Shown here: piece after piece, positions 43,194-52,512 of the stretch | How the letters are laid out: each line of letters opens with the position of its first letter | Numbering within the stretch: the stretch's first letter is position 1 | Assembly: GCA_943788045.1 (NCBI GenBank) | Contig: CALSOT010000004.1 | Coordinates: forward strand, 62,001 to 126,000 | Origin: an uncultured Polaribacter sp. | GTDB taxonomy: Bacteria; Bacteroidota; Bacteroidia; Flavobacteriales; Flavobacteriaceae | Direction: 5' to 3' | DNA: 64,000 nucleotides | Notes under the pieces: model-generated | Databases searched by the model: none | What the model was told of the DNA's origin: nothing | What the model saw: the letters and a program-made list of their open reading frames with translations, nothing else | Program-made: the position numbers and the translations under genes

Positions 43194-44516
43194 TTACTCT
43201 TCGTTTACCCAATTCAATCGATCCTGTTGATTGTATTGCCAAGGCGCTCCATTATTCTCTACGTTAGTCATCATCATATTTAACTCTTGTGGCGCTGCAC
43301 TTTCTTCCATTACTAAATACCTTCTCATATCTAAAATAATTGATAAAGGGTCTATATTTACAGGACATTCTTCTACACAAGCATTACAACTAGTACATGC
43401 CCAAAGTTCTTCTGGTGAAATATAATCGTTTAACAATTGTTTTCCGTCATCTACAAAACTTCCTTTATTAGCATCAATGTTTCTTCCAACTTCTTCTAAT
43501 CGGTCACGAGTATCCATCATAATTTTTCTTGGCGACAACTCTTTGCCTGTTAAGTTGGCAGGACAAGAAGAGGTACATCTACCACATTCTGTACATGTGT
43601 AAGCATTTAATAACTGCACCCAATTTAAATCGGTTACATCACTAGCACCGAATTTTTCTGGCACAGCTTCCTCTGCATCATCCTCTGGTATTGCATAAGG
43701 ATCTGCGTCGGGATCCATCATTAATTTTACTTCTGCAGTAACAGATTCTAAATTATTAAACTGTCCTTTTGGATTGAGATTTGCAAAATAAGTATTTGGA
43801 AACGCCAATAAGATATGTAAATGCTTAGAATAATATAAATAATTTAAGAAAACTAAAATTCCTAAAATATGACTCCACCAAGCGGTTCTTTCAATAATAT
43901 GAATTGATTCTGAGGAAAATCCATCAAAAAGAGGCACAATTAACTGACTTATTGGATTTCCTATTCCTACTTGTTGAAAAGGAAGGTCTGAAGCATTCAT
44001 AACAAGAAATAAAGTCATCAAAACCATTTCAAAATAAAGAATAATATTCCCATCATTTTTTGGCCATCCCTTCATTTCTTTGCTCAAGAAACGTTTTATA
44101 TTAGAAACATTTCTACGCAACCAAAAAATGACGACAGCAACAAAAACTAAGGCCGCTAAAATTTCAAAAGTACCAATTAAAAATCCGTAAAATCCGTTTC
44201 CTAAAACACCTTTAAAAACTCTATGAGTGCCAAATAAACCATCAATAATAATTTCTAAAACTTCTATGTTTATAATAACAAAACCTAAATAAACTATTAT
44301 GTGTAAGAGCCCTGAAAAAGGTCTTTTAACCATCTTTGATTGCCCAAAAGCAATCATCATCATATTTTTAAATCGTTCTTGTTTTTTGTCTTTTCTGTGT
44401 GCATCTTTCCCCAATTTAATATTTCTGGACAACCTACGAATGTTCATCGCAAAAAAACCAAAGCCCAACGCTAAAGCTAAAGCAAAAAATATATTTGGTA
44501 AATATTCCATATTCAC
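43194..44516 (-). CDS. Membrane-bound 4Fe-4S dicluster protein (HdrC/NarI-like)
   Basis: This 440-residue protein has about six transmembrane helices in the first 250 residues and a ferredoxin-like domain near residues 295-395. Two cluster motifs are visible: CTECGRCTSSCPANL and CTSCNACVEECPVNI, each with the CxxCxxC...CP pattern. This layout combines a NarI-like membrane part with an HdrC-like domain and would pass electrons between the quinone pool and the CCG-domain protein encoded just downstream. The electron donor or acceptor is unknown. It is 20 bases after the MlaD-like gene. Confidence 0.9.
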   Translation of the reverse strand: MNMEYLPNIFFALALALGFGFFAMNIRRLSRNIKLGKDAHRKDKKQERFKNMMMIAFGQSKMVKRPFSGLLHIIVYLGFVIINIEVLEIIIDGLFGTHRVFKGVLGNGFYGFLIGTFEILAALVFVAVVIFWLRRNVSNIKRFLSKEMKGWPKNDGNIILYFEMVLMTLFLVMNASDLPFQQVGIGNPISQLIVPLFDGFSSESIHIIERTAWWSHILGILVFLNYLYYSKHLHILLAFPNTYFANLNPKGQFNNLESVTAEVKLMMDPDADPYAIPEDDAEEAVPEKFGASDVTDLNWVQLLNAYTCTECGRCTSSCPANLTGKELSPRKIMMDTRDRLEEVGRNIDANKGSFVDDGKQLLNDYISPEELWACTSCNACVEECPVNIDPLSIILDMRRYLVMEESAAPQELNMMMTNVENNGAPWQYNQQDRLNWVNEE

Positions 44517-44536
44517 TGAAATTTATAAAAAATTAT

Positions 44537-45514
44537 TTATTCTCCTCTTTCTCCCTTCTCTGATAATGTTTCTTTATTTGGAGTATAAGGTTTTGCTTTT
44601 TTTCCAAATAAAGAAAAATGTACAAATCTTTTTGGATTTAATTTCATTTCTCTTAACAAGCTTTCTAATTCTTTCGACATTGCTGCAATATTATTATACA
44701 ACTTATCATCTGAAACTAACTTACCAATTGTTCCCTTACCTTTATTAATTGTTTCTAACATTTCATTAGCTGAATTCAGAGTAACTTCGGCTTTTCTCAT
44801 AATCCTACCAATATTCGCATTCGCTAAAGTATCTGAAACTTTTGAAAAATTCTCGGTAATTAACCTCGTATTCTTTATGCTCTTTTTTAAATCTGTAGAT
44901 GTTGAATCGATTAAACTATTAAAAGACGACATCATACTCTTTACTTCCTGAAGAGTACTTTCTAAATTAAGAACAGATCCTCTTAAACTCTTTTGTGTTC
45001 TTAAATCTAATACATTGTTTACATTTTTAAATAAAGAATCAGCACTAACCATTACCTTTTCTAACTTTGACTGAATAGGATCTAATCGTTCTCCGATAGA
45101 GGTAAATAAACTAGACTCAGTTTCACCTTTAAGAGTATCACCAGAAATAGCATTTTCAGCTTGATAATCAGGTATAATTGCTAAATTTGATGGGCTTAAA
45201 GGACTTGGTGAATATATTTTAACAATACTGTTTTTTGAAAACGGAAAATCTTTTTCAACAGAAAACCGAACAATTAGATGCCCCATTTTTTCCGGTTCGT
45301 TATTAAAATCTATTTTATCTACCTTACCTACTTTTAACCCATTTATGGTTACAAAACTTGACTTTGTAAGACCAGAAATATTGGCATACTCAACCTTAAA
45401 ATAGCGAGTATCTGTATCAAACAAATTTTGCCCTTTTAAAAAGTTATACCCCCATATAAATATAGCAATTACGATAATGGCTACACTTCCTGTTTTTAAT
45501 TCTTTCGACATCAA
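44537..45514 (-). CDS. MlaD-family (MCE) lipid-transport protein
   Basis: This 325-residue protein has one N-terminal transmembrane helix (SVAIIVIAIFIWGYNFLKG) and an MCE domain at about residues 35-125 (FKVEYANISGLTKSSFVTINGLKVGKVDKI), then a long helical tail. MCE proteins form hexameric rings that carry phospholipids across the periplasm with an ABC transporter. The matching permease and ATPase are not in the window. A start at the second Met (45511) is equally possible. The gene lies between the amidase and the Fe-S genes. Confidence 0.88.
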   Translation of the reverse strand: MMSKELKTGSVAIIVIAIFIWGYNFLKGQNLFDTDTRYFKVEYANISGLTKSSFVTINGLKVGKVDKIDFNNEPEKMGHLIVRFSVEKDFPFSKNSIVKIYSPSPLSPSNLAIIPDYQAENAISGDTLKGETESSLFTSIGERLDPIQSKLEKVMVSADSLFKNVNNVLDLRTQKSLRGSVLNLESTLQEVKSMMSSFNSLIDSTSTDLKKSIKNTRLITENFSKVSDTLANANIGRIMRKAEVTLNSANEMLETINKGKGTIGKLVSDDKLYNNIAAMSKELESLLREMKLNPKRFVHFSLFGKKAKPYTPNKETLSEKGERGE

Positions 45515-45565
45515 TTAAAATTTAATAACAATATTACTAATAATTTTTGGTTGAAACCTTCTAAA

Positions 45566-46657
45566 CTATTGCAATTTAATGGCTTTTTGAACAGATATTT
45601 TTTCACCATTAAGAAAAGATACAACAAAAGCAGATTTATATCCTTTTGATCTTGCTATTTTTAAAGATTTTTTTACTTGACTATAATTAGAGGTATTTCC
45701 ATAGTAATACCTATAAAATTTCCCTGCATCAATTCGTTCTACTTGCTTTAAGCCTTTAAAATTATATGATTTTATTGCAATTTTGTTTTTTCCTGATGCA
45801 ATCTGCACTTTATACTCAATGTTTGTTAATTCATTATTCTCAACTAATGGAGCAGTTACAGTATTTAATTTTAAATTTTCAAAATAATTTAAAACAGCTT
45901 CTATAATCGCATTTCCCATTTGATCTTGACCTTTTTTAGAATTGAGATATCTTCCTTCCTCCTTGTTTGTCAAAAAACCTAACTCTACCAAAACACTTGG
46001 CATAATAGTTTCACGTAAAACCTGAAAATTATCTTGCTTTACGTTTCTATCATTTCTCTTTAATTTAAAAGCAAAATTATTTCGAATTAGACTTGCTATG
46101 GCTAAACTTTTATCTAGATTTTCCTCTTGTAAAAGAGATAAACCAATAACGGATTCCGCGGAATTTGGATCAAATCCTTTGTATTTATCCTTATAGTTGT
46201 CCTCTAAAAGAATAACTGCATTTTCTCTTTTTGCAATTTCTAGATTTTTTTTATTTCCTCTTAAACCCAGCACAAAAGTGCCTGCTCCAAAGGCATTAGA
46301 AGTGTGTGAATCACAATGTATAGAAATAAATAAGTCTGCTTTTGCTTGATTAGCAACATCTCCTCTTTTCCATAAATCTATAAAAACATCTTTACTTCTT
46401 GTGTAAAGAATCTTCATATCTTTCTGTTTCGAAAGTTTTTTACCCACAATTAAGGCTACTTTTAATGCAATATCCTTTTCTTTATAACCATTCCCTAAAT
46501 TACCTGGATCTTTCCCTCCATGACCTGCATCAATAACAATTACGTATTTTTTTTGCCCTAGTATTGATGATGCATTCATAAAAAAAATGAAAGAGCACAT
46601 AAAAACAAGAATATTTCTTGCATTGCCAATAATTTTGTGATTTTCTATAAATCTCAT
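45566..46657 (-). CDS. N-acetylmuramoyl-L-alanine amidase with SPOR-like C-terminus
   Basis: This 363-residue peptidoglycan amidase has a signal-like N-terminus (NILVFMCSFIFFMNASSILGQ) and an Amidase_3 domain beginning VIDAGHGGKDPG with its zinc-binding His near residue 45, then LFISIHCDSH near 108 and VLVELGFLTNKEE near 225. The C-terminus (VQIASGKNKIAIKSYNF...) resembles a SPOR domain. It cleaves the bond between muramic acid and L-alanine during cell separation. The frame opens with TTG at 46660, but the ATG at 46657 is a better start. It is divergent from the LptD-like gene, with a shared control region. Confidence 0.92.
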   Translation of the reverse strand: MRFIENHKIIGNARNILVFMCSFIFFMNASSILGQKKYVIVIDAGHGGKDPGNLGNGYKEKDIALKVALIVGKKLSKQKDMKILYTRSKDVFIDLWKRGDVANQAKADLFISIHCDSHTSNAFGAGTFVLGLRGNKKNLEIAKRENAVILLEDNYKDKYKGFDPNSAESVIGLSLLQEENLDKSLAIASLIRNNFAFKLKRNDRNVKQDNFQVLRETIMPSVLVELGFLTNKEEGRYLNSKKGQDQMGNAIIEAVLNYFENLKLNTVTAPLVENNELTNIEYKVQIASGKNKIAIKSYNFKGLKQVERIDAGKFYRYYYGNTSNYSQVKKSLKIARSKGYKSAFVVSFLNGEKISVQKAIKLQ

Positions 46658-46671
46658 CAATAAATTTTAAC

Positions 46672-46693
46672 TAATTTTGGCTTTGTAAATTTG
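46672..46693 (+). promoter_or_regulatory. Two overlapping -7-like boxes before the LptD-like gene
   Basis: TAATTTTG (46672-46679) and TAAATTTG (46686-46693) both match TAnnTTTG on the plus strand. If either is used, transcription starts after about 46685, favouring a downstream translation start for the LptD-like gene. No good -33 box is evident for either. Confidence 0.35.
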
Positions 46694-49417
46694 GTGCTTC
46701 AAATATTGAGCCATATTTTTAACCTTAATACAAAAATAGCATTTATAGCCTTGCAAACAAACCTATCATACATTCTTTTAATTTGCATTATCTTTTTAAC
46801 AGAATTAGGCTTTTCTCAAGACCTTAAATCCAAAAATAAAAAAGGAGTTGATAACGTTAAGGAAGATAACATCCTGAAAAAAGATTCTTTAATCTTAAAA
46901 AAAACAGATACTCTTGCTTTAGATTCTATTAAACCAAAAGAAACTATAGAAGATATTATTTTACATGTTGCTAAAGATTATACAATACAGAATGCTAAAG
47001 ATAAAAAGGTAACACTTTATAACGAAGCTCACATTACTTATACTGATATCGATTTAAAAGCAGGTATAATTGTGATAGATTACAAAAAAAACAAACTTTT
47101 TGCAAAAGGAATAATTGACAGTACAGGTTACATACAACGCCCAATTTTCAAACAAGGAGGACAAGAATCTGAACAGGATTCTATTATTTACAACTTCAAA
47201 AGTAAACGCGCTTTAATTTATGGATTAAAAACCAAACAAGGTGAAATGTTTACCTATGGAGAAAAGACAAAACGTTTAAATGACTCTACTATTTATGTTA
47301 GAAAAATAAAATTCACGACTTCAGAAAAGAAAATACCAGATTATTATATTACAACGAATAAAGCCAAATTAGTTCCTGGCAAAAAGATAATTGTAGGTGC
47401 CAGTAATTTAGTTCTTGCAGATATCCCAACTCCTGTTTTTCTTCCTTTTGCCTATTTCCCGATAAGCGAAACGAGTGTTTCTGGTTTTTTAATCCCTGCC
47501 TTTGATACGGGTAGTAGTAAAAGAGGTGTTGGCTTTCAAAACGGTGGTTACTATTTTGCTTTAAGCGACTATATGGATTTAACTGTTTTGGGTGATGTAT
47601 ATTCTAATGGAAGTTGGGGTACAAGAATATCATCAAACTACAATAAACGTTATCGATTTAATGGTAATTTTAGTTTTAATTTTGAAAACAATATTAATGG
47701 TATTAGAGGTTTTGATGACTATAATAAAACGAATAGATTCAACATTAGATGGTCGCATAGTCAAGATTCAAAAGCTAGTCCAAACTCAAGATTCTCTGCA
47801 TCTGTAAATCTAGGTAGTAGTAAATTTTTTAGAGAGTCTCAAAATCAATTTAATGTCTCCCAAACATTAACAAACACCCTTAATTCCTCTATCAATTACA
47901 GTAAAACATTTGTTGGCACGCCTTTTAACATGAATCTTACAGCAAGCCATCAACAAAACACAAATACAGAGAAAATTACAATGACGTTGCCATCTCTGAC
48001 TGTAAACATGAATAGAATATATCCCTTTGCAGGAAAAAATGGTGTCCAGAAAACACCAATCCAAAAAATGGGGTTTAATTACACAATGCAAGGTCAATAT
48101 TTAATTAATACTAACGATGATGAGTTTTTTACGAGTAAAATGTTTGAAACAGCTAGATCTGGATTACAACATAAAACTGGAACAAATACAAATATAAAAG
48201 CCTTTAAATTTTTTACTTTATCACCAAGTGTTAATTATGAAGAAACTTGGCAGTTTGATTACATACAAAAAGAATATGACATCACAGATAATGTAATTGT
48301 AACCGACACCATAAGAGGATTTAAAAGTTACAGAGAATACAATGCTGGAATTAGTTTATCTACAAATATTTACGGAACTTTTAATTTTAAAAAAGGTAGA
48401 CTAAAAACACTAAGACACACTTTTAGACCTTCTGTTTCTTATTCATATAGACCGGATTTTAAAGACAAATACATTCAACAAGTACAACAAAGTGCAGATG
48501 CAACAGACTTATTAGATTATACGGCTTTTGACCAAGGTATTTATGGCAGTCCGTCTTCTGGACTGAGTAATTCCATCGGAATTTCTCTAAACAATGTTTT
48601 AGAAGCAAAAGTGGCTCCAAAAGAACCCGACAGTGATGAAGAAGATGAAAAAATTACAATATTAAATAATCTAAATTTCAGTAGTTCTTATAACATTGCT
48701 GCCGATAGTTTACGTTGGTCACCAATTAGTTTTTCTGCAGGAACACGCTTATTTAAAGATAAATTAGCAGTTAATTTAAATGGCTCTCTTGACCCCTACA
48801 AAGTAGCAGAGTCCTCAAATGGAGCAATAACTAGAATAAATGAATTTAATCCAAATATTTTTAGATTAACGAATGCGAATTTAACAGCAAATTATTCCAT
48901 TTCGAGTGCAGATTTTGATAAAGACAGTAAGAACAATTCTAAAAACAATGGTAACGGCGCCCAAGATAGTGGAGACATTATTGGAGCAGACATAAATCCA
49001 ACCGATAGGTTTGGACAAAAAAATAATATTAATAGTGAGAAAGGTGAACAAAATAAAAAAACAAAATTATACAACGCAGACATACCTTGGTCTATAAATT
49101 TGGCATACTCTGCAAATTATAACAATAACGGTATTGATGGCGGAAGGATTGGTGTACATAGTATTATGTTTAGTGGTAATTTAGAATTATCTCCTAAATG
49201 GAAAATGGGTTATTCCTCTGGATATGATGTTGAGGGTGGTGCTTTTACCTTTTCTCGATTTAATTTCACTAGAGATTTAGATAGTTGGCAGTTCAACTTT
49301 AATTGGGTTCCTTTTGGAACAAATTCTTCATACACGTTTTTTATTGGTGTAAAATCTTCTGTTTTATCAGACCTGAAATGGGATAAAAATAAGCCGCCAG
49401 ATAGAAGGCTGTTTTAG
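46691..49417 (+). CDS. Putative LPS-assembly protein LptD-like (OstA/LptD barrel)
   Basis: This protein of up to 908 residues has a signal-like helix (YILLICIIFLTELGFSQ), a beta-rich OstA/LptA-like domain at about residues 90-230 (VTLYNEAHITYTDIDLKAGIIVIDYKKN) and a long barrel with repeated aromatic-rich strands (TPVFLPFAYFPIS; FNFNFENN) to the C-terminus. It would insert lipopolysaccharide into the outer membrane. No in-frame ATG precedes the signal peptide: the frame opens at TTG 46691, and another TTG at 46751 (LQTNLSYILL) is my preferred start because two -7 boxes lie at 46672-46693. The true start is uncertain. It is divergent from the amidase gene. Confidence 0.82.
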   Translation: MVLQILSHIFNLNTKIAFIALQTNLSYILLICIIFLTELGFSQDLKSKNKKGVDNVKEDNILKKDSLILKKTDTLALDSIKPKETIEDIILHVAKDYTIQNAKDKKVTLYNEAHITYTDIDLKAGIIVIDYKKNKLFAKGIIDSTGYIQRPIFKQGGQESEQDSIIYNFKSKRALIYGLKTKQGEMFTYGEKTKRLNDSTIYVRKIKFTTSEKKIPDYYITTNKAKLVPGKKIIVGASNLVLADIPTPVFLPFAYFPISETSVSGFLIPAFDTGSSKRGVGFQNGGYYFALSDYMDLTVLGDVYSNGSWGTRISSNYNKRYRFNGNFSFNFENNINGIRGFDDYNKTNRFNIRWSHSQDSKASPNSRFSASVNLGSSKFFRESQNQFNVSQTLTNTLNSSINYSKTFVGTPFNMNLTASHQQNTNTEKITMTLPSLTVNMNRIYPFAGKNGVQKTPIQKMGFNYTMQGQYLINTNDDEFFTSKMFETARSGLQHKTGTNTNIKAFKFFTLSPSVNYEETWQFDYIQKEYDITDNVIVTDTIRGFKSYREYNAGISLSTNIYGTFNFKKGRLKTLRHTFRPSVSYSYRPDFKDKYIQQVQQSADATDLLDYTAFDQGIYGSPSSGLSNSIGISLNNVLEAKVAPKEPDSDEEDEKITILNNLNFSSSYNIAADSLRWSPISFSAGTRLFKDKLAVNLNGSLDPYKVAESSNGAITRINEFNPNIFRLTNANLTANYSISSADFDKDSKNNSKNNGNGAQDSGDIIGADINPTDRFGQKNNINSEKGEQNKKTKLYNADIPWSINLAYSANYNNNGIDGGRIGVHSIMFSGNLELSPKWKMGYSSGYDVEGGAFTFSRFNFTRDLDSWQFNFNWVPFGTNSSYTFFIGVKSSVLSDLKWDKNKPPDRRLF

Positions 49418-49437
49418 TATGGTTTTTTTTATAATTT

Positions 49438-49821
49438 ATGGAGTATTTTGGTCTTAAAAAACAAGCAAGAGTAATTAACATTAGAGAAGAATTAAGTCCG
49501 CAAATGGATGATGATTTTGAAAACTCCCCAACTTATTATTTTACTGTAAGTTTTAAAGATAGAAATGGGCGCATTATTGAACAAGAAATTGAATTTGGCA
49601 TACATAAAAAACCAAACAGACATCCACCTTTTTCAATTGGTATAATTTATTATATTGATGAAAATAAAAAAATTGAAATAATTTTAGAAAATAACAAAAG
49701 AACAAAACTTGAATTTTATTCGTTATTATCAGTGGGTATTTTAATTCTTTCTTTTGTCGCCTATAATTATAATGATCAAATAGATTTAATAATTGATATT
49801 TTAATAAATATATTTACATGA
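49438..49821 (+). CDS. Small membrane-anchored protein of unknown function
   Basis: This 127-residue protein has a soluble N-terminal part of about 90 residues rich in beta-type strands (YYFTVSFKDRNGRIIEQEIEFGI; IIYYIDENKKIEII) and a C-terminal hydrophobic helix (YSLLSVGILILSFVAYNY), then a short hydrophobic tail. The layout reminds one of DUF3592-like proteins, which is a weak resemblance. It follows the LptD-like gene by 20 bases and overlaps ridA by 4 bases (ATGA), so it is translationally coupled to ridA. No function can be assigned. Confidence 0.7.
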   Translation: MEYFGLKKQARVINIREELSPQMDDDFENSPTYYFTVSFKDRNGRIIEQEIEFGIHKKPNRHPPFSIGIIYYIDENKKIEIILENNKRTKLEFYSLLSVGILILSFVAYNYNDQIDLIIDILINIFT

Positions 49822-50198
49822 AAAAAATAATAACTACTGCAAAAGCGCCTGCTCCAATAGGTCCATATAGCCAGGCTGTATTAACTGGAAACACTTTATA
49901 TACGTCTGGACAAATAGCAATTAACCCTAAAACCGGAGAATTGGTTTTAGAGTCTATTAAAAAAGAAACTAAACAAGTAATGGAGAATTTAAAAGAAGTT
50001 TTAGCTGCTGCTGAAATGACTTTTGAAAACGTGATTAAAACATCAATCTTTATTTCTGACATGCATAATTTTGTTGAAATAAATGAAATTTACGGAACTT
50101 ACTTTAATGAAGAAACGGCACCTGCAAGAGAAACTGTTGAAGTAGCGAACTTACCTAAGTTTGTAAATGTAGAAATTAGCGCAATAGCAATTAAATAG
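49818..50198 (+). CDS. ridA: RidA-family enamine/imine deaminase
   Basis: This 126-residue protein is a classic RidA (YjgF/UK114): the start ITTAKAPAPIGPYSQAVLTGNTLYTSGQI, the catalytic Arg in PARETVEV near 105, and Glu in the C-terminal VNVEISAIA stretch are all present. RidA hydrolyses reactive enamines and imines, for example 2-aminoacrylate from pyridoxal-phosphate enzymes. It is a cytosolic trimer. The gene is coupled to the small membrane protein upstream and followed by a strong bidirectional terminator. Confidence 0.94.
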   Translation: MKKIITTAKAPAPIGPYSQAVLTGNTLYTSGQIAINPKTGELVLESIKKETKQVMENLKEVLAAAEMTFENVIKTSIFISDMHNFVEINEIYGTYFNEETAPARETVEVANLPKFVNVEISAIAIK

Positions 50199-50240
50199 TA
50201 TACTTTTATCATTGTACAGAAAAAGTGTTTCATAAAAAGT

Positions 50241-50280
50241 AAAAACCCCGATAGTTTAAACTATCAGGGTTTTTTATTTT
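50241..50280. terminator. Bidirectional terminator between ridA and gapA
   Basis: Arms 50241-50257 and 50258-50274 pair along 17 bases with one mismatch (CCCCGATAGTTT against AAACTATCAGGG), with A-run and T-run flanks. It lies between convergent genes. Confidence 0.85.
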
Positions 50281-50293
50281 CAAATTATTTATA

Positions 50294-51310
<1,017 letters not shown>

Positions 51311-51319
51311 TTAATTTCT

Positions 51320-52303
51320 TTATGTTGTTATAATATCCGAAATTCTAAGTAGCTCATAATTTATTGAATGACCACCAGAAATTGCTTCTTTTATATCTGT
51401 ACTTATTACTACATTATCTTTTAAACCTACCATTAAATTTGTTTTACCATCTAATAGTAATTCTACTGCCTTTACTCCCAATCTACTTGCTAAAACTCTA
51501 TCAAAACAGGAAGGAGAACCTCCTCTTTGCATGTGACCAAGAATACTTACTCTTACATCATATTCTGGTAAGTTCTCTTCAACATATTTAGCTAATTCAT
51601 AAACGTTTTTACCAGATTTATCACCTTCTGCTACAACAACAATACTTGATGACTTTCCAGCTCTTCTACTCTTTTCTAAAGACTCTAACATTCGATCTAA
51701 TCCTAAATCCTCCTCTGGTATTAAGATTTCTTCTGCACCAGCACCAACACCCGCATTTAAAGCAATAAAACCAGCGTCGCGCCCCATTACCTCAACAAAA
51801 AACAATCTATTGTGTGAAGACGCTGTGTCTCGAATTTTATCTATTGCATCTACTGCTGTGTTTAAAGCTGTATCATAACCTAGAGTATGTGTTGTGCCGA
51901 AAATATCATTATCAATTGTACCTGGAATACCAACAACAGGAAAACCAAACTCTTCATTGAAAGTAACCGCTCCTGTAAAAGAACCATCACCACCAATTAC
52001 AACCAAAGCATCAACTTCGCGTTGAACTAAATTTTCGTAAGCTTTTTTCCTACCTTCTTTAGTTCTGAACTCTTTAGATCTAGCCGATTTTAAAATTGTT
52101 CCTCCTTTATTTATTATGTTATTGACACTTCTTGCTCCTAAATCCACAATATCGTCTTCAATTAACCCTTCGTATCCTCTGTAAATTCCTACACAACCTA
52201 GACTATAATATGCACAAGATCTAACTACAGCTCGAATTGCTGCATTCATCCCAGGGGCATCTCCCCCAGAAGTCATAACTGCTATTTTTTTGATTTTTTT
52301 CAT
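51320..52303 (-). CDS. pfkA: ATP-dependent 6-phosphofructokinase
   Basis: This 327-residue enzyme phosphorylates fructose 6-phosphate. The ATP-binding TSGGDAPGMNAAIRA near 11-25, GGDGSFTGA at 104-112, the catalytic TIDND at 129-133, and the substrate site MGRDAGFIAL are visible. Gly at the GGDGS position, as in ATP-type enzymes, indicates ATP rather than pyrophosphate use. Together with gapA it forms an upper-to-lower glycolysis unit. A 209-base upstream region without a gene precedes it. Confidence 0.96.
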   Translation of the reverse strand: MKKIKKIAVMTSGGDAPGMNAAIRAVVRSCAYYSLGCVGIYRGYEGLIEDDIVDLGARSVNNIINKGGTILKSARSKEFRTKEGRKKAYENLVQREVDALVVIGGDGSFTGAVTFNEEFGFPVVGIPGTIDNDIFGTTHTLGYDTALNTAVDAIDKIRDTASSHNRLFFVEVMGRDAGFIALNAGVGAGAEEILIPEEDLGLDRMLESLEKSRRAGKSSSIVVVAEGDKSGKNVYELAKYVEENLPEYDVRVSILGHMQRGGSPSCFDRVLASRLGVKAVELLLDGKTNLMVGLKDNVVISTDIKEAISGGHSINYELLRISDIITT

Positions 52304-52512
52304 AAATTATCTTGTAAAATTACTGCTTTATAACCATTTAAAATAATAAAACTACGAAATCGTTTTAGGCTAATTTCCGTATGTATGAGTGAAAAAAAAA
52401 TAATTTTTTAGTGTTTATTTTTTAAGGTCTTAGCTCTTATTTTGTAATTTTATTTAAAGCAAAAACAACCATCTAAATAAAAAAATACATTAAAAATTAA
52501 AAGTAAAAATTA

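Noticed and set aside
47592..47807. ORFs in other frames within the LptD-like gene
   Set aside because: Low-complexity products in AT-rich barrel-coding sequence; the main frame is continuous across them.
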